From Adineta ricciae (lineage: Eukaryota > Rotifera > Eurotatoria > Adinetida > Adinetidae): a DNA stretch of 64,000 nucleotides. Below the pieces are notes generated by a model. The model saw nothing but the letters and a program-made list of their open reading frames with translations, was not told where the DNA came from and searched no databases. This document shows, in pieces, positions 1 to 13,950 of the stretch. The stretch is taken from the NCBI GenBank assembly GCA_905250025.1, contig CAJNOJ010000007.1:62001-126000 (forward strand), read 5' to 3'. Within the stretch, counting starts at the first letter, position 1. The number at the start of each line of letters is the position of its first letter. A program made the position numbers and the translations under genes.

Positions 1-3000
1 CCTGTCGCCATCGGGAAAACAACTACAACAACATCCGCAAAGAGTGTTCCACTGCCATCTGAGACAATCAGCCAGAAAGCTGATCGATTGACCACAGACG
101 CAATAAGCGATGCTGTGCAAGAGGTTGCTGATCTTTCATCAGCAGATTCCACAACAGAGAAAGCAACGGTAGTTATTGAAGAAATGGAAATAAGGTCACC
201 TCAAACGATCACTTCCAGTACAGAAGACCAACAACCATTATCAGATAATCTTGTAAAAGAAGTCGAACATGAAGCTCCGTCAACAACAGTTCTCACTGAG
301 GTTCTTCGTGAAATACTTGCCAGTCCACCTTCGACGTCTAAGCCATCGATTACTCTAGAGCCAACTGTTCAAGATGAAAAACCAGCAGAAGAAGTACCCA
401 AAAAACATACAGAAACAACAACATCTACTGATACTCTCACAGATTTAGTCCATGATGCACTCCAAAACACGTCAGATTCTCTTCTTTCAGCATCGACTAC
501 TACAACAGAACAGCAGATTATTGTCACCGAAGAGAGAAGACAGTCATCCACCGAACCATCACAGACAACTATTGAACTTGTCACGTCAAGTGAAATTCCA
601 TCACAACCACCGATCGATGTTGTTGAACAGAATCGCTCATTTTCAGACGATACCATCAATCAAATCGAACCTGATCGTTCAGCTGGAGAAGCGCTAACCG
701 AATCTGTTGAAAAGGAACTCACTACGCCGACAGTTGTTGACTTACCATCACAAGAGACTACAGCAGATAGGAAAATTGAAGCTGATCGTGAAATTCTGGA
801 AAGTTCACCATCTAGTTCTTTGACATCTGCTGCAAGAGAGGCATTAACTGAAGATCAGAAACCAGTTGAAGAATCGGCATCCAGTGAAGGTCTTACCGAA
901 ATCGTTCGTGAGGTACTCACGAAACCATCGGATATTCGTACACCAAAGGAGACTATTGTCAACGAAGAAGCAGAACGATTAACATCAGAAGCGTTGACGG
1001 ATGCCGTTGAAGAAATTCGCTCGAGCACAGAAGTACCGACACAAAAATCCGATAGAACAACTGAAGAGAGCCATGTTCTTGCTGATGATCAACGTACACA
1101 AGCACTAACTAGTGTCGTCCAAGAAATACTTGCCACACCGCCGTCTGTCGCTCTGTCATCAGAAGATTCCACAACAGACAAGAGAAATGAAGTTACAGAA
1201 GCATCATTTGCAGAAGCAGCCGCTGGTACTACAGAAGATGAAAAAGTACCATCAAATGATCAGATGGTAAGAAGCGCAGCAGAAAATGTTGTAACAGAAG
1301 CACTAGCTGAAGTCATTCGGGAGATGCGTGCTAGTTCACCTTCTACTCTTGCAACATCTGTTCTAAAAGAGACAACCAGTGAAAATCAAGAGCCCATCGA
1401 AGAAATAAGAGAGAAGACTACAACCATTTCTGCACCAATATCAGCTACTTCAACAAAAGACGAAACAAGTGTGACAGAAGAAGAGAAACTACCATTACAT
1501 ACAACTGTTGAAGAGATTAGATCAAATGAAGAAGTACAAGAACACTCTGAAAAGGTATCTGACGAACTCAAAACACGAGAAGCTGAACGTTTATCGTCGA
1601 AAGCATTGACCAGTGCTGTTGAAGAGATTCGTTCAACCACAGAAGAAGCAACAACATCAATCACCGAAGAGAGTCGTTTATTTGCAGATGATATAATGAA
1701 AGAAAAGGAAGCTGACCGTTTGATTGCAGAAGCAATAACTGGTGCCGCTCAAGAGATTCTGGCTGCTTCGCCGTCGAATGATTTTCCATCGACTGATGCT
1801 AGGACAGGAGCTGAAACGTCATCGCCAGGAACAGCCGCTACCACCAAAGATGATGAACAAGCACCATCACGTGATCAGTTCAATGAAATTCAAGCGGAGA
1901 ATCTATCATGGGAAGCGCTAACAGGTGTAGTCAGTGAAATACTCGCCACATCACCTGTCGCTGTTGCTCAAAAGATCGATTCTACCAGTCAGAAAACAAC
2001 TGCAATAGATGACAACAAAGTAGAAAAGGAGCCACCTGTAGAAACGTCAACGTCAACATCAGAACAAAAACTTGATACACAAACGGATAAGGTTGAATCT
2101 TTAGAGAAACATTCATCTACTGAAGAAACATTGCAGAAAGATAAACCTACCGAAATCGAAGCTGTTCATGAATATCAGGCTACAACACAGAATGATTCTC
2201 TTCCACTCATTCCTGAAGCGACAGTGGACACTAGTGAAACCGAGCATTCAAAGGAACTGCCAACAACTGAGACTCCGATACAAATTCGTCAGCAGAGTAA
2301 GGCGATGACACCACCGACAGTTATCATTACAAGCGACGATGACGTGGAAATCTCAGACGCCATCGATGAAATATCTCAACCGACGGAGTTATCGTCTATT
2401 ACCGAAATTAGCGAAGAAACAACACCAGACGATGTAACAAAACAAGAAGAATTGACAGAACAATTAAGTTCACCAGCACCAACTGAAGTTAAAGGTGAAA
2501 TACCTGCAACTCCACCTTCTGTACATCCTCCAGCTGATGATGGTCAGCAAGTCGTCGAACAATTGCCATCAACTGTATTAGATGAATCTCATAAAGAAGA
2601 AACTCTGCCAACAGATGCTCTTACTGAAACTGTACGTCAGATTTTATCAACACCTATATCCACTATCGAGTCTCCGACGATAGCATCTGGAGAAGTAACA
2701 AAAGTTGTAGTTTCGTCTGTACCAACAACAGACACTGTAGTACCAACTGAAGTGACATTTATTCCTGAGTTGAAACTGGAAAAAACTCCAGAACAAGCTG
2801 AGACAGACAACATAACAACTGATTCCTTAGTTGAAACAGTTCGTTTGGTCTTAGCCACACCACTGACAATACATCTTCCATCAACGGATGTCAAATCAGA
2901 ATCTACTCTAGAACTTGTCGCTACTCCTGTGAAAGATCAAGAAGAAAAACCATCAGTTGATTCTCTGGTGGAGGTTACGCGTCAAGCTATTAATGTACCC

Positions 3001-6000
3001 CAACTCACTGAACTGTCTGAAGTATCGAAGCAGCCTGACATTTCATCTGCTTCTGAGAACGAATCATCACCTTCATCAGCTGATGCTGCACGTCATTTGC
3101 CAGAACAAAGTGAACCAGCGGTTGTACCGAAAGTCATTTCGGATGAAACATCGGATAAAACTGATGTAACTGACTCGTACGCCGAGTATTATCCAACGTC
3201 GAGCTTAACGAATATTGTCAATGCGATACTAAATCTTCCAAACCAAACATCTTCCGAATCATCTGTTCCACACGAAGAAAACCAAATCATTGCCAGTTCG
3301 AAACCTGATTTCGACGAACAATTCAATACTACTGAACTTACTAATATCAACGCTATGACAACCAAAATCATCAATAGTCCAGCACACACACCAGAACAAT
3401 CAGATACAACTGAAGATGTATCCTCACAACGCGCCAGTGCCGTTCAATCGACATTGATTGACGAGATTCAAGATAATGCGACAGATTCTGAAAAACTATC
3501 AACATTCTTCGTTCCGCAAGAATCTACTATCTCAGAAAAAGACTTTCGAGAACTATACGAACAACGTCATTTTATTACAACTGTTGACGAAGATCTATCT
3601 GCTCAATTTACTTCGATCGATCAACCGGAGCCTGCTCAAGTAGCTATCTTCACCGACGAAAAGAAACCTATTCCAACTTCAACATTAGCCTACTATGAAA
3701 TACAAGAACAACGTCATACATTGATGTCTCCTCAGAATTCAGTCGTCAATGAAACCAATGAAACAACGGCTCCAATGTTAACAACATGGACCACTGTTCA
3801 ACCACGAATCGAATACGAAGAAACAAAAACCAACGATAAAAAGCCAAACATCAATCTGGACGATCAAGCTTACGAACTTGCTCGACGTTTTGATTTAGAA
3901 TCACCTGCCATTATATCACACTTGCCGATCCGCGAGTATAGACAGGTATTCGGCATACCTGATGATATTGTAAACACGATTGATGATATGACTCACCATG
4001 TTGATCAAGTACTTTCAATGGAATCAAAAAATCAAGAACAAAAACAAGAACGACAACCAATTGTAACCGATCAAATCAAGAGCCTCCCATCGGAATCGAG
4101 TGAAGATTCTGAATTATCCATTGTCGATACACAGGTGTCTGAAAATATCAAAATAATTACTGAAGCAATACATGCACTTGAATCAGAAATAATAGAACAA
4201 GAAAACACGGCAAGAAAACATGAACAACAACAGCAAGAACCAAGTTCAGTATCCAGCACTGTTGAGGGTTTGATCAATGAATTAGAGGATCTCGAACCGA
4301 GCATTCAGTCAGCAGCTCTTATCAATGACAATCGGGAAACACTTGAACATGAATCTACCGTTTTTCCATCGAAAGATGAATTAGGTGATGAAGATCTACT
4401 CCCAAGAACAGCTAAACAAGAACCAGCTAATGACAAATCACTTACAGTCGAATCAACTTCTCAATATTCTGATCTACTCGATCAAATCGGTGATTTAGAA
4501 AAATCGTTACTCGATTTACAACCATCTTCATCAACTGTTGCTGAACGAGAGGAGACAACAATCGAAACTGATGATAAGAAAGACGATGAACATCAGTTAC
4601 ATCAACGATATGATCTTTTAATTGATCATGTTAAGCGACTGGAAGATGCACTCATAAAAGATCGTGCTCATACAAGTACACATACTGATGAACAAACCGA
4701 TGATGCTACTAGCATCGATAATCTAAGTCAAACAATGGAACAAATTCTCGCTACACCTATTCGAACAGTAACAGGTCCACATGAAGAACCAGTTGCTAGT
4801 TCAGATCTTGAAGATGTTCTTGAGCAAATACTAGCAACAACACATTATCCAACGTCGTATCCAAAATTAAGTCAGCCAACAGATACAACTGTACCAGTAG
4901 CTAAACAAAACGATGTGCCCAAGAGTGAACCTCTGGATGAAGATATCGTACCAATTGACACACGCAAAGACGAGGTTGCAGTATCTGAAATAGAAGAAAC
5001 AGTGGCGAGTACAACAACACAACCGGCTACTGTTGATGAGAAAGAAACAGCTCTGGTCGTAACACCAGCGGAAGAAAATAGGTCAATTGAAACTGTCGAC
5101 GAGAAACAAGCAGTTACATCCTTAGTACCCAATTTTTTTACTAGCAGCGATGTATATCACGCATATAAACAATCAATAAATGTGATTGTACCACAACAAG
5201 ATGAATCAACTCTTTTGGAAAAAGCAACAACGATCGTCAATAACATTATCTCCAATGTCGCTAGTATATTACCAACTGAAGCTGAGCAACCGAGTATTTC
5301 CGCTGAGAGTCAAGCTACTTCAATGGTTACAGATGATGAAAATGGTGCTGAAGGAGAACTATCATCAGAAGGCTTGATCGAAATTATGAAAAATCTCTTA
5401 CCCAACAGCCTTCGACCGTTTGAATCTGACCAGATCACCTCTGAAGAACCAAGTGCACCATATGAAGATGATCAAGATAGTCTGCCACCTTCAGTAATAG
5501 GGACGACAGTACAAAGCATTTCCGAAGGAGACAATCTGACAAGAATCAATCAGAGTACAGTAGAAGCATCGTTAAAAGAAGAACTATCAATTCCAGTCCC
5601 TGAGTATTTCACTAGCAATGATGTTTACCATGGTTACAAACAGCCACTAGTACGATCCATTGAAGAAAAACATACGGCATCTCTTACTGAAAGAGTGACA
5701 TCAATGGTTGCCGAGATTTTGTCGAGCGCAGTTCATGTTTTACCTACATTGGAATCTTTGGAAGAGCCAATTATCTCAAATAGCAACGAACCGACAGTTT
5801 TACTAGCTACGATGGAAGAAGCTAGCAATCAAATCCTAAGTTTAGAACAAGATGCAACAGTAACACATGCTGCCGAACAGAAAGCGCCTATCGCAAGTTA
5901 TGCACCTGGCTATTTCACCAGTAGTGATGTTTATCACGCATACAAACAGCCGACTGAAGCGATTGTGGCAGAGAAAGAAGCACCATCTAACAGCGTGTCT

Positions 6001-9000
6001 GAAGTATTGCCCACGGCAGCGCCTCATGAATCAGCTTCAACTATTACTGAAGAACATTTTACAACTTCGGGTTTGATGGAAATCATTAAGGATCTTTTAC
6101 CAACGAAGTTCCAAGCAAATAAAACCGAACTCAATCATTCTGAAGATCTAAATTCATTAACAGAAGATGACGGAGACAGTATGTCATCGTCGATGACAGG
6201 AACGACCGTAAGAACTTTATCGGACGAGGATCTAACGAGAATGACTCAATCATCAATGGACACATCATCGAAAGACGAAACATTAACACCAGTACTCGAT
6301 AGTCTTGGCGATAGCGATATTCGCCGACCAGCTGAACAACAATTCGAATCCAGAGTTGAAACGCCAGATTCTCTAGAGCTAAGCGATAGAAAAACACCGA
6401 TTGATGTCAGTGTAACATCAAGTACACTGGACGAAATATCGACGTCTATGGATACTAGTCTGACAGAGCAACAGAGTGAGCAATCACGAGTCACTACAAC
6501 TGAGTCAACAATTATGGAAGATCGAGAATTACCATCAACTTCAGATGATAGTGAAGCTGTTCTTTTGAAACCCACCGAAGAAAATATGAACGAACCAGCG
6601 TCAACAACAGGACTTTTAGAAATAATGACGAGTTTTCTACCTGTAGCGAAGTCAGAAACCTCTGAAGAACACCTAGTAGAAAGTAATGTACCATCAGTTA
6701 ATCAAATATCAGCCGACATCGGAGAAACTGAAAGTGGTATTCTATCAAAACTCACATCTGCAGTTACTGATGCCATCACTACTGTTCAACATATTTTACC
6801 AGCATCACTTGTTCAAAATACTGACGCCCAAGAAGAAGCAGATAAACTCGAATCAACAGTAAGATAAAAACGTCATGTTCTGAACATATTTTACTCCTTT
6901 TCTTTCTTATAGGCACAAACATCAGAAACTGCTCCAAACGAACAACATAGTGTAGTTGATTACGTAATTGAAACGGCATCAAACATCAAAGAAGCACTAG
7001 CTCATATCATTCCTGAGGAAACACCGATAGAATCGCTTCAATCGTCAGCTGATCTAGATCAAAAAGTGATTCCAACAGAGAACGAGCAATCGACCGCTCA
7101 ATACAGAAATGATACTCCGGTACAAGTAGAAGAAGATTCAGATCAACTTCAATCGTCTTCTGATATAACTTCCGTGTCAGAAGAAATTAAACCACATTAT
7201 CCATACAAAGCAAGACAACCTCAAGCACTTCAAGTTCTCAGCGATGAATATCCATGGTATGCAAGTTACTATACCATCGCCGATGCAGATGCAAATATGG
7301 GTCACTTGTACAAACGTTTGAGTCGTACGCTCGAACAGCTCGAACAGCGACCTCCACCAACAACCGTTCAATTTGAACCCGAACCATATCAAATCTTACC
7401 AACACCAGAATATGATCGACAAGCATTGTTAGATACTGAAGACACACGGGAAAAAGTACATGAGCTCGCTCAAATGAGTAAGAAGATTTCTCCGTCGAGT
7501 ACCATACATGAATCGGATGAAGATGACGAAGTTCAAGTTAAGCAGCGTCGTAAACAAAAGTCTGCCTCAGCCACGCAAGAAAAGACTTCGTCACCATCGA
7601 CCACGCCTAAGAATAAATTGAATCTTAGCCCTGAAAACGAGCAAGCAGATGAATCGATACCTGCTGTCCAAACAATGAGTACCACCAGTAGCAAGAAGAA
7701 GAACAAGAAGTCGAAGAAAGACAAAAAAGATGCAGCAGCATCTGAATCTCTTGTTCTATCCAAACCTGATGTCGACGAATCAAAACCAGAGCCAACACTG
7801 TCTTCAACGAAAGTCGAACCAGCTGAGTCAGTAGAACCGAAACAAGCAACATCCTCTGTTGCAGCTGATTCAGTTCAAATCGAACAGCAACAGAAAATAT
7901 CCGATGGACGAAGTGAAGAGCAACAAGCAGAGCCATTATCATTATCGGTTCACTTAGATGCTGAAGAACTTAAAATTCTCGATGACGACAAGAACGATTC
8001 GACGTCATCCGATGCTTCACAATGGTCAACGAGTTCATTTGTGATGGTCTCAGATGATCAAATAATCGATAGCCAATCATGTGAGAAACTGACCGATAGT
8101 CAAACAGCAGCGACAGTGTCTTCACCAATTTATGAATCAATTAGATCAGAAATAACAACTAGCAGTTTACCAACGCCGAAAAAGAAGAAAGTGAAGCAAC
8201 AACAACAGCAACCATCGGAGAAAGATATTTCTCAGCAAACAAAAGTTTCGACATCGCCAGTAATTCTTGAAGCACCCAAAGTAACAGAATCCAAACCATC
8301 TACATCAGCACCCTCAAAAATAATGCCAATTGTTCGTACAAAGATCGTTACACTACCAAAAGAAGAAGGAGAAATCGACGATGACGACGAAGGATTCCAA
8401 GTTGTCTCTTATCGTAAACGCGTATCCTCAGTTACAGGACCGGAAAAAGGCTCAGGATCCTCATCGTCAGCACCAGCAACACCACCAGCGAAGAAACGTT
8501 TTAGTGCTGGCGCCGATGCTCGACCAAGCACAACGTCCAGTCGTCAAAGTGCATCTATACCGGTGCTGACATCGATCCTACCGAAACAGAAGAAAGATAA
8601 GAAGGATTTGACACCATCGTCATCTGTCGATACTGACAGTGTCTTTTCGCCAAGTATCGATACTCAGCGTTCTAAACAAGTCGAACAACAGAAGGAGAGC
8701 AGTGATACAACATCGCCAAAATCATTATTTTCTTCACTATTGACATCAACTAGTGGTCCTTCTGTTAGCACAGAAGACAAGTCTGAACAACGTCCAAAAG
8801 TGCAAGACACAAATTTACAAACTCAAATTACACCATTATCGGTATCGGCTATCGAAACATCTAAAGCTCAGACAAAACCGACTTCGCCAGCTCATGCGAA
8901 ATCTGCTGCGAAAACAACATTACGTACCAAAGCATCAACTTCACCCGAAGAAGACTATGATGATGATGACGAAGGATTTCAAGTGGTTCGTCATCGTAAA

Positions 9001-12000
9001 CGTTTGTTATCAACACCAAGATCAGCGAAAACATTACCACCTGTACCAACAGGTCAATCGTCATATCGACAAAATCTTGGTCGTACCATCGATCTCAAGC
9101 CAGTTGTTATTCGTGGACGATATGGATCAGGTTCGGGATCTGGCTCTCGTTCAGCTCCACGATCAAATACCAACGGCCAAACTACATCAGATAAACGGCA
9201 ACAAAATAAATCGAAACGCGATCGACCCCAGTTGTTACCACTGAGCAGTCCGCGTCCAGTAGTCTCTAAAGAAACGCAATCTCAATCTGTATCTGCAATG
9301 GAACCTAAACGAACAGCTCAGTCGACTGTGTCACTATCTAATGAAGAGCATCAGCAAGCAAATGAAATGCCACTACAATCATTAATCACGGAACAAGTGT
9401 GGAAACCAATCGAACAGTCCCAATGGACAGCAACTTATACACAACAGCAACCAAAACCGATCGATAGTAACAGTGTTCTTCTTTCGACAAAGCCTACAAC
9501 AAGCGATGAAAATCAATCGGAACAAACGGCTATTTCAACTAGTCCTTTGCTAAGCACAATTGTTTCAACTCAAGTTGAAAAATCAAGCGAACAAAAACCG
9601 AATGAGCAGAAAATTTCTAGCAAACCTGCTGCAGTGCAACAGTCTTCAGTGAAGGAAACTACTGAGACTTCCAAAGCAGTATTGGCTGATGATGAAGAAG
9701 ATGAGGACGGCTTTCGAGTTGTACGCTATCGTAAACATCCAGCATCAGCAACCACGACGCCGACATTTCCAAGATCATTCACTCTAACCTCTGATCCAGA
9801 GAAAAGAGCACCTAAAATATCAAAAAAGCAACATTCTCTACCATCGACACCTGCATCTACACCGACAGTTATCAGATCCATGATATTTAAAAGAACACCA
9901 CTGAAACCAAAGAAAAGTGGTGATCAATCTGGTAAATCAACAATTCGCCAATCCGGTGACATTCTGTCATCGTCTACTACCAACACCGCAGATCTCCTAC
10001 CATTGATGCCAGAAAGTTATCCACGTCCAAAACCAATTGAACCAGTTTCTTCCCTTCGTTCGACACCAGTTGCGCCAACTGGCATCGCTACTACAAAAGA
10101 AACAAGTACCAAAGATAAAAAGGAACCTATGCGAAAACTACTAGATGATAGTGATGAAAAGGTGCAATCAACCACATCGCCAATAGTCACCAGTGCAGAT
10201 ACAAGTGATGAACAATCGAACAAAACGAAGAAAAAACACAAACGAACAAAGAAAGAAACGGCTGAAGCGGACTTGTCTACTCCGTCCGAAGAAGTTTCTC
10301 AGCAAATTGAGACTATTTCATCAGTGACAACTGCACCAGTAATTCATCAATCTCAAACGACACTAACGACGAGACCATTAATGGAAATCGAGCCAACCAT
10401 CGAACAATCTAATCAAATCATTACACAAACAGATACACGACCGTTGACATCAATGGATTCCAGTACAAATGTCGACGATGAACAAGATAAAACTACGACA
10501 GCGAAAAAATCTACGAAAAGACGTAAGAAAAAAGGGCATGTTGCTGACAAGCAAGAGCAAGAAGAAAGCACAGTGCATTCTTCCACTACAAGTGTCACCG
10601 ATAAAGAGAGTAGTAGTACAGAAGCAACAACGCCAGACAAACAGGATTCATTCGAACCATCCGTTGCTGATCGTGTAACATCTACTGATGACAAACAAGA
10701 ACCAGTATCGACTAATGTTCCGAGTCCAATGGAAACATCACAAACCATTGAAACAACTGAACAACAAATAGCAACTGTTCCACCACCTTCAATATCGGAT
10801 AAGATGTCAGATACTATCAACAGTGATCAATCCGAAATACAGAAAGAAGACGAACGCTTACCAGCTGAATCAGGTCTATCAGAGGCTGCGATCGAACAAT
10901 TGCAACAAGCACCTATCTCATCTACCGAACAAACTACAGAACAACAGTTGACCACTGACGAAGAAACTACTATCGAGAAATCGACTACTCTGCCTACAAA
11001 GAATGATACAGAAACGGAAACAGAACAATCAACAAAATTAATTGAAAGTAGTGGAACTGGTGATGAAACATACTTAGATGCGTATCGTGATCAAACCGGT
11101 CGCCTTCGTCGAAAGAAGCCACGAAAGCATGTCCGCAGTAGTAGTAGTAAACAAGAAGACGTTCTTTCTACTCCTCAACTGCCGCCATCCGAAGAGTCTA
11201 CACTTGACCCAAAAATTATCAGTGATCATTGGGCTGATGTCCTGGCAACGCCCATCTCGTCCGTTGATGATGAACTAAAGCTAACATCTGAATCGATCGA
11301 AGGCGATCAACAGTATGAGGACGAAGATTTGAGTAAAGCAAGTAGCAAACTAGACTCGTTCTTACCCGAATACATTCGTCAACAAATCAGATCAGGTTCG
11401 TCACCTCGGTCAGCGTCATTTATCGAACATCGCTCCAAATCATCCTCTGTAGAACCAAGAACAACGAGCACTATTCAATCAAGCATAACCGAACGCATTT
11501 TACAACAAGGATCATCTAATCAATCGACCAGTGCTGATACATCTGAAAACGAAGGTCAAAAGCAAATACATAGATCTTTCGATGACAAATCTTATTCAGT
11601 CGGTGAATCACAATTGATATCATCGCTGAATTTGACAGAAAGTAATACATCATTGAATTCATCATCTTCATCACCATCTGACTCGATTCGAAAGAAAAAA
11701 CAACGACCGAAAATGTTGAAGAAAGATGTCGAAGCCAAGACACTACTAACGCATGAATTCGATGATAGTCCACTTAACATCACAGAAATTCGACAAGCTT
11801 TACCGGTGACACAGCTCGAAGATGATGAAAATAGACATCAATCATTTCTAACTTCAGTACGTGATCAATTCGATTCTGCTGTCTCAACAATTTCCAACAC
11901 GTACAGTACTGCTCTATTCTTACCAAAAGAAACAGCAGCCGATGAAGAGCAAGGAGCCATCCTCAGCAACGAGCAAGTACCATCGATTTCAGATTCAAGC

Positions 12001-13950
12001 AATATTCCATCAAAGCCATCCTCTGAAACAACAATATTGACAGCAACAACAAAGAAATCTTCTACACGCTCACCACGAAAACGTTCCAAACGCGACAGTG
12101 GTCCTGACTATGAAAATTTAACTCTACAATCATCTATCGATTCCGATCATTCAGCATCAAGTGTGAAAGGTGTTTCAACGTCTAGTGACAAAGATCAACC
12201 AGATTTGATTCGAATCGAAAGTCAAAAACAACATTCACGACAACGCACATCATCCGGCAGACATATTTCCAATACGGAAGATGACAATGAACAGCAAGCT
12301 GTTCTAGCCGATGATGAAGAAGAGAAGCAGCCTGTCTATAGATCACGAAAATCATCGACAAGAACATCAGAAAACCGCACGGAATCTGAATCTTTACTAT
12401 CCTCTACTCATGACATACCAGATGTTACGAGCACAGAAAATTTGGCAGTAGATGAACAACCGACTACAACAACAACGAATGAGCAACTACGTGTTGTACA
12501 AGGTTTCCACTCGTACACACCAAATAAATATCAATACAATCAGTATGAAGAAGGATCAGCCGTTCAGAATGAACAATTGAAACCTTCAACAGTTGAAACT
12601 GAAAGTGAAGATACCATTCTTTCACGTGGTTTCGGTCGTTGGCTACAGCAAAGTAATGAAATCAAAACAACAAGTCCGTCAACATCTGAAAAACAAGAGT
12701 CACCCATCCTGGGCAGTGGATTAACACGTGCTATGCAAAGTCTTATCATACAGCCAGTTGAAAGTGATCTCGATGACGATGAGGAAGAAGACGATTCATG
12801 GAATGGACCACGAGCAAAGAAACCAACATACACAACTGGTGTTCGAATCGAAAAACGCATTCACTCAGCAAGTGGTTACAATATCAATCATCCACGCTCA
12901 GCTACATTACCACCAGCATGGCTAATGTCTTCATCGAATGATAATACATATCAAGACGATCAATCAAAATTTGATCCGGACGAGGAAGACGATTCACTAG
13001 ATGACACATCTGACAAGCCAGCAACATCGAAAACAATCGAAACACAATTCTCAACACAAGATGAACGAAAAGCACATTTGAATAATTTAGCTGATCTATC
13101 TTTTCAACCGGTCATAAACAGCCTGTCATCATCATCATCATCACCACTATCATCATCAGCAGCAGCTAAATGGAATGAACCATCAATACGTTCTGATGAT
13201 ACCAATCAACAACAAACTAGCTTCACCGATGATGATGTACAACGTTGTTTAGGTGAAGATTTCTATCGAGAATCTCTAGCTGTAAATACACTTCAGAATG
13301 AACGACGATTAATCAACGTTCTCGAAGATCTTGTTGTCAAACCAACCGAAGTGCTAGAAGATATCGATGACGAAGAAAACAACAGCGCAGATGACAACAA
13401 TAACAGTAATACTCAACAAAATCGAAATAATAATAATAACAACAATCGTCCAACTCATTTCGATGAATGGGCACATTTTCTCGAACGTCAAACTAGCCCA
13501 AATATGTTTCTACCATCTGCATCAGCTTCGTCACAAGCCATGCAAGATCTTTCATCAACACAAGAGAGTTCCTATGCTCGCGTATTAGACGAGGATACAC
13601 TTGTCTCAGATAAAGATCGAACAAGCATCATGGAACACGTTCAATACTCATTCGAAAGCGATCAACAACGCTACGGCGATTTCTCACCTATCAGCGAAAT
13701 GTCCAGTGTACCACCACCACCAACTATTGATCATACAATATCGTCAACAGTCGAACGAGAACAAGAACTTTTATCACAACAAAAACCTTCGGAAACCTTT
13801 CTCCGATGGCGTAGTCAAGTAAGTCAACAACCTGACGTCCTTCATTCAAATTCATCAAATCTAACTTCAACGGATGCTACCAATGACGATGAAATATTTA
13901 TCTCTCACTCAGACCATGGTCTTAGTCGGCGAGTGAGCCCTTCGACATAA
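1..13950 (+). CDS. Giant Ser/Thr/Glu-rich repeat protein, 5' truncated by window edge
   Basis: Frame 1 is open from base 1. Exons are 1-6858 and 6913-13950, joined in phase 0 by a 54-bp GT-AG intron, with a TAA stop at 13948-13950. The true start lies upstream, so 4631 residues are visible. Composition is extremely rich in Ser, Thr, Glu, Asp, Gln and Pro, with no membrane segment or globular fold that I recognise. Three repeat families occur: about 15-20 degenerate copies of an amphipathic unit of the form LTxxVxEILATPPS (mostly 1-5000), three copies of FTSxDVYHxYKQ (5130-5950), and three copies of DEGFxVVxxRKR (8370-9740). The second exon also has lysine-rich patches and acidic runs. Such huge single exons occur in giant cytoskeletal linkers (MSP300 or spectraplakin type) and scaffold proteins, but nothing here proves that relation. 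Function unknown. The coding call is secure because 13.9 kb stays open in one frame. Confidence 0.9.
79..3240 (+). repeat. Degenerate amphipathic-helix repeats in the giant protein
   Basis: The unit has the rough form A(E/D)RLTxEALTxxVxEILATPPS. The clearest copies start near 79, 967, 1090, 1276, 1582, 1708, 1891, 2614, 2818 and 2959. Weaker copies lie near 295, 679, 892 and 3196, and later ones near 4717 and 4804. The hydrophobic spacing L-xx-VV-xx-IL is well kept while the spacers diverge, which suggests selection on a helix face and not recent DNA-level expansion. Confidence 0.75.
5131..5949 (+). repeat. Three FTSxDVYHxYKQ motif copies
   Basis: Near-identical 14-residue blocks occur at 5131-5172, 5602-5643 and 5908-5949. 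The first two are followed within about 20 residues by a hydrophobic stretch of the type VxxILSxxxxxLPT. The motif is much more conserved than the sequence around it. Confidence 0.8.
8376..9740 (+). repeat. Three DEGFxVVxxRKR motif copies
   Basis: An acidic run followed by GF(Q/R)VV, two residues and RK(R/H) occurs at about 8376-8415, 8958-9003 and 9694-9738. The acidic-aromatic-basic pattern is strongly conserved against a fast-evolving low-complexity background, so it is probably a short binding motif. Partner unknown. Confidence 0.8.

Noticed and set aside
88..90. TTG at 88 as start of the giant protein
   Set aside because: The frame is open back to base 1 and the repeat unit ADRLTTDAISDAV begins before it, so the gene runs in from outside the window.
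369..6982. Many minus-strand and alternate-frame ORFs of 60-109 codons within the giant gene (e.g. 369-659, 6246-6575)
   Set aside because: They are shadows of the Ser/Thr/Glu-rich frame, whose codons rarely create antisense stops. They have Val/Ser/Cys-rich mirror composition and no domains.
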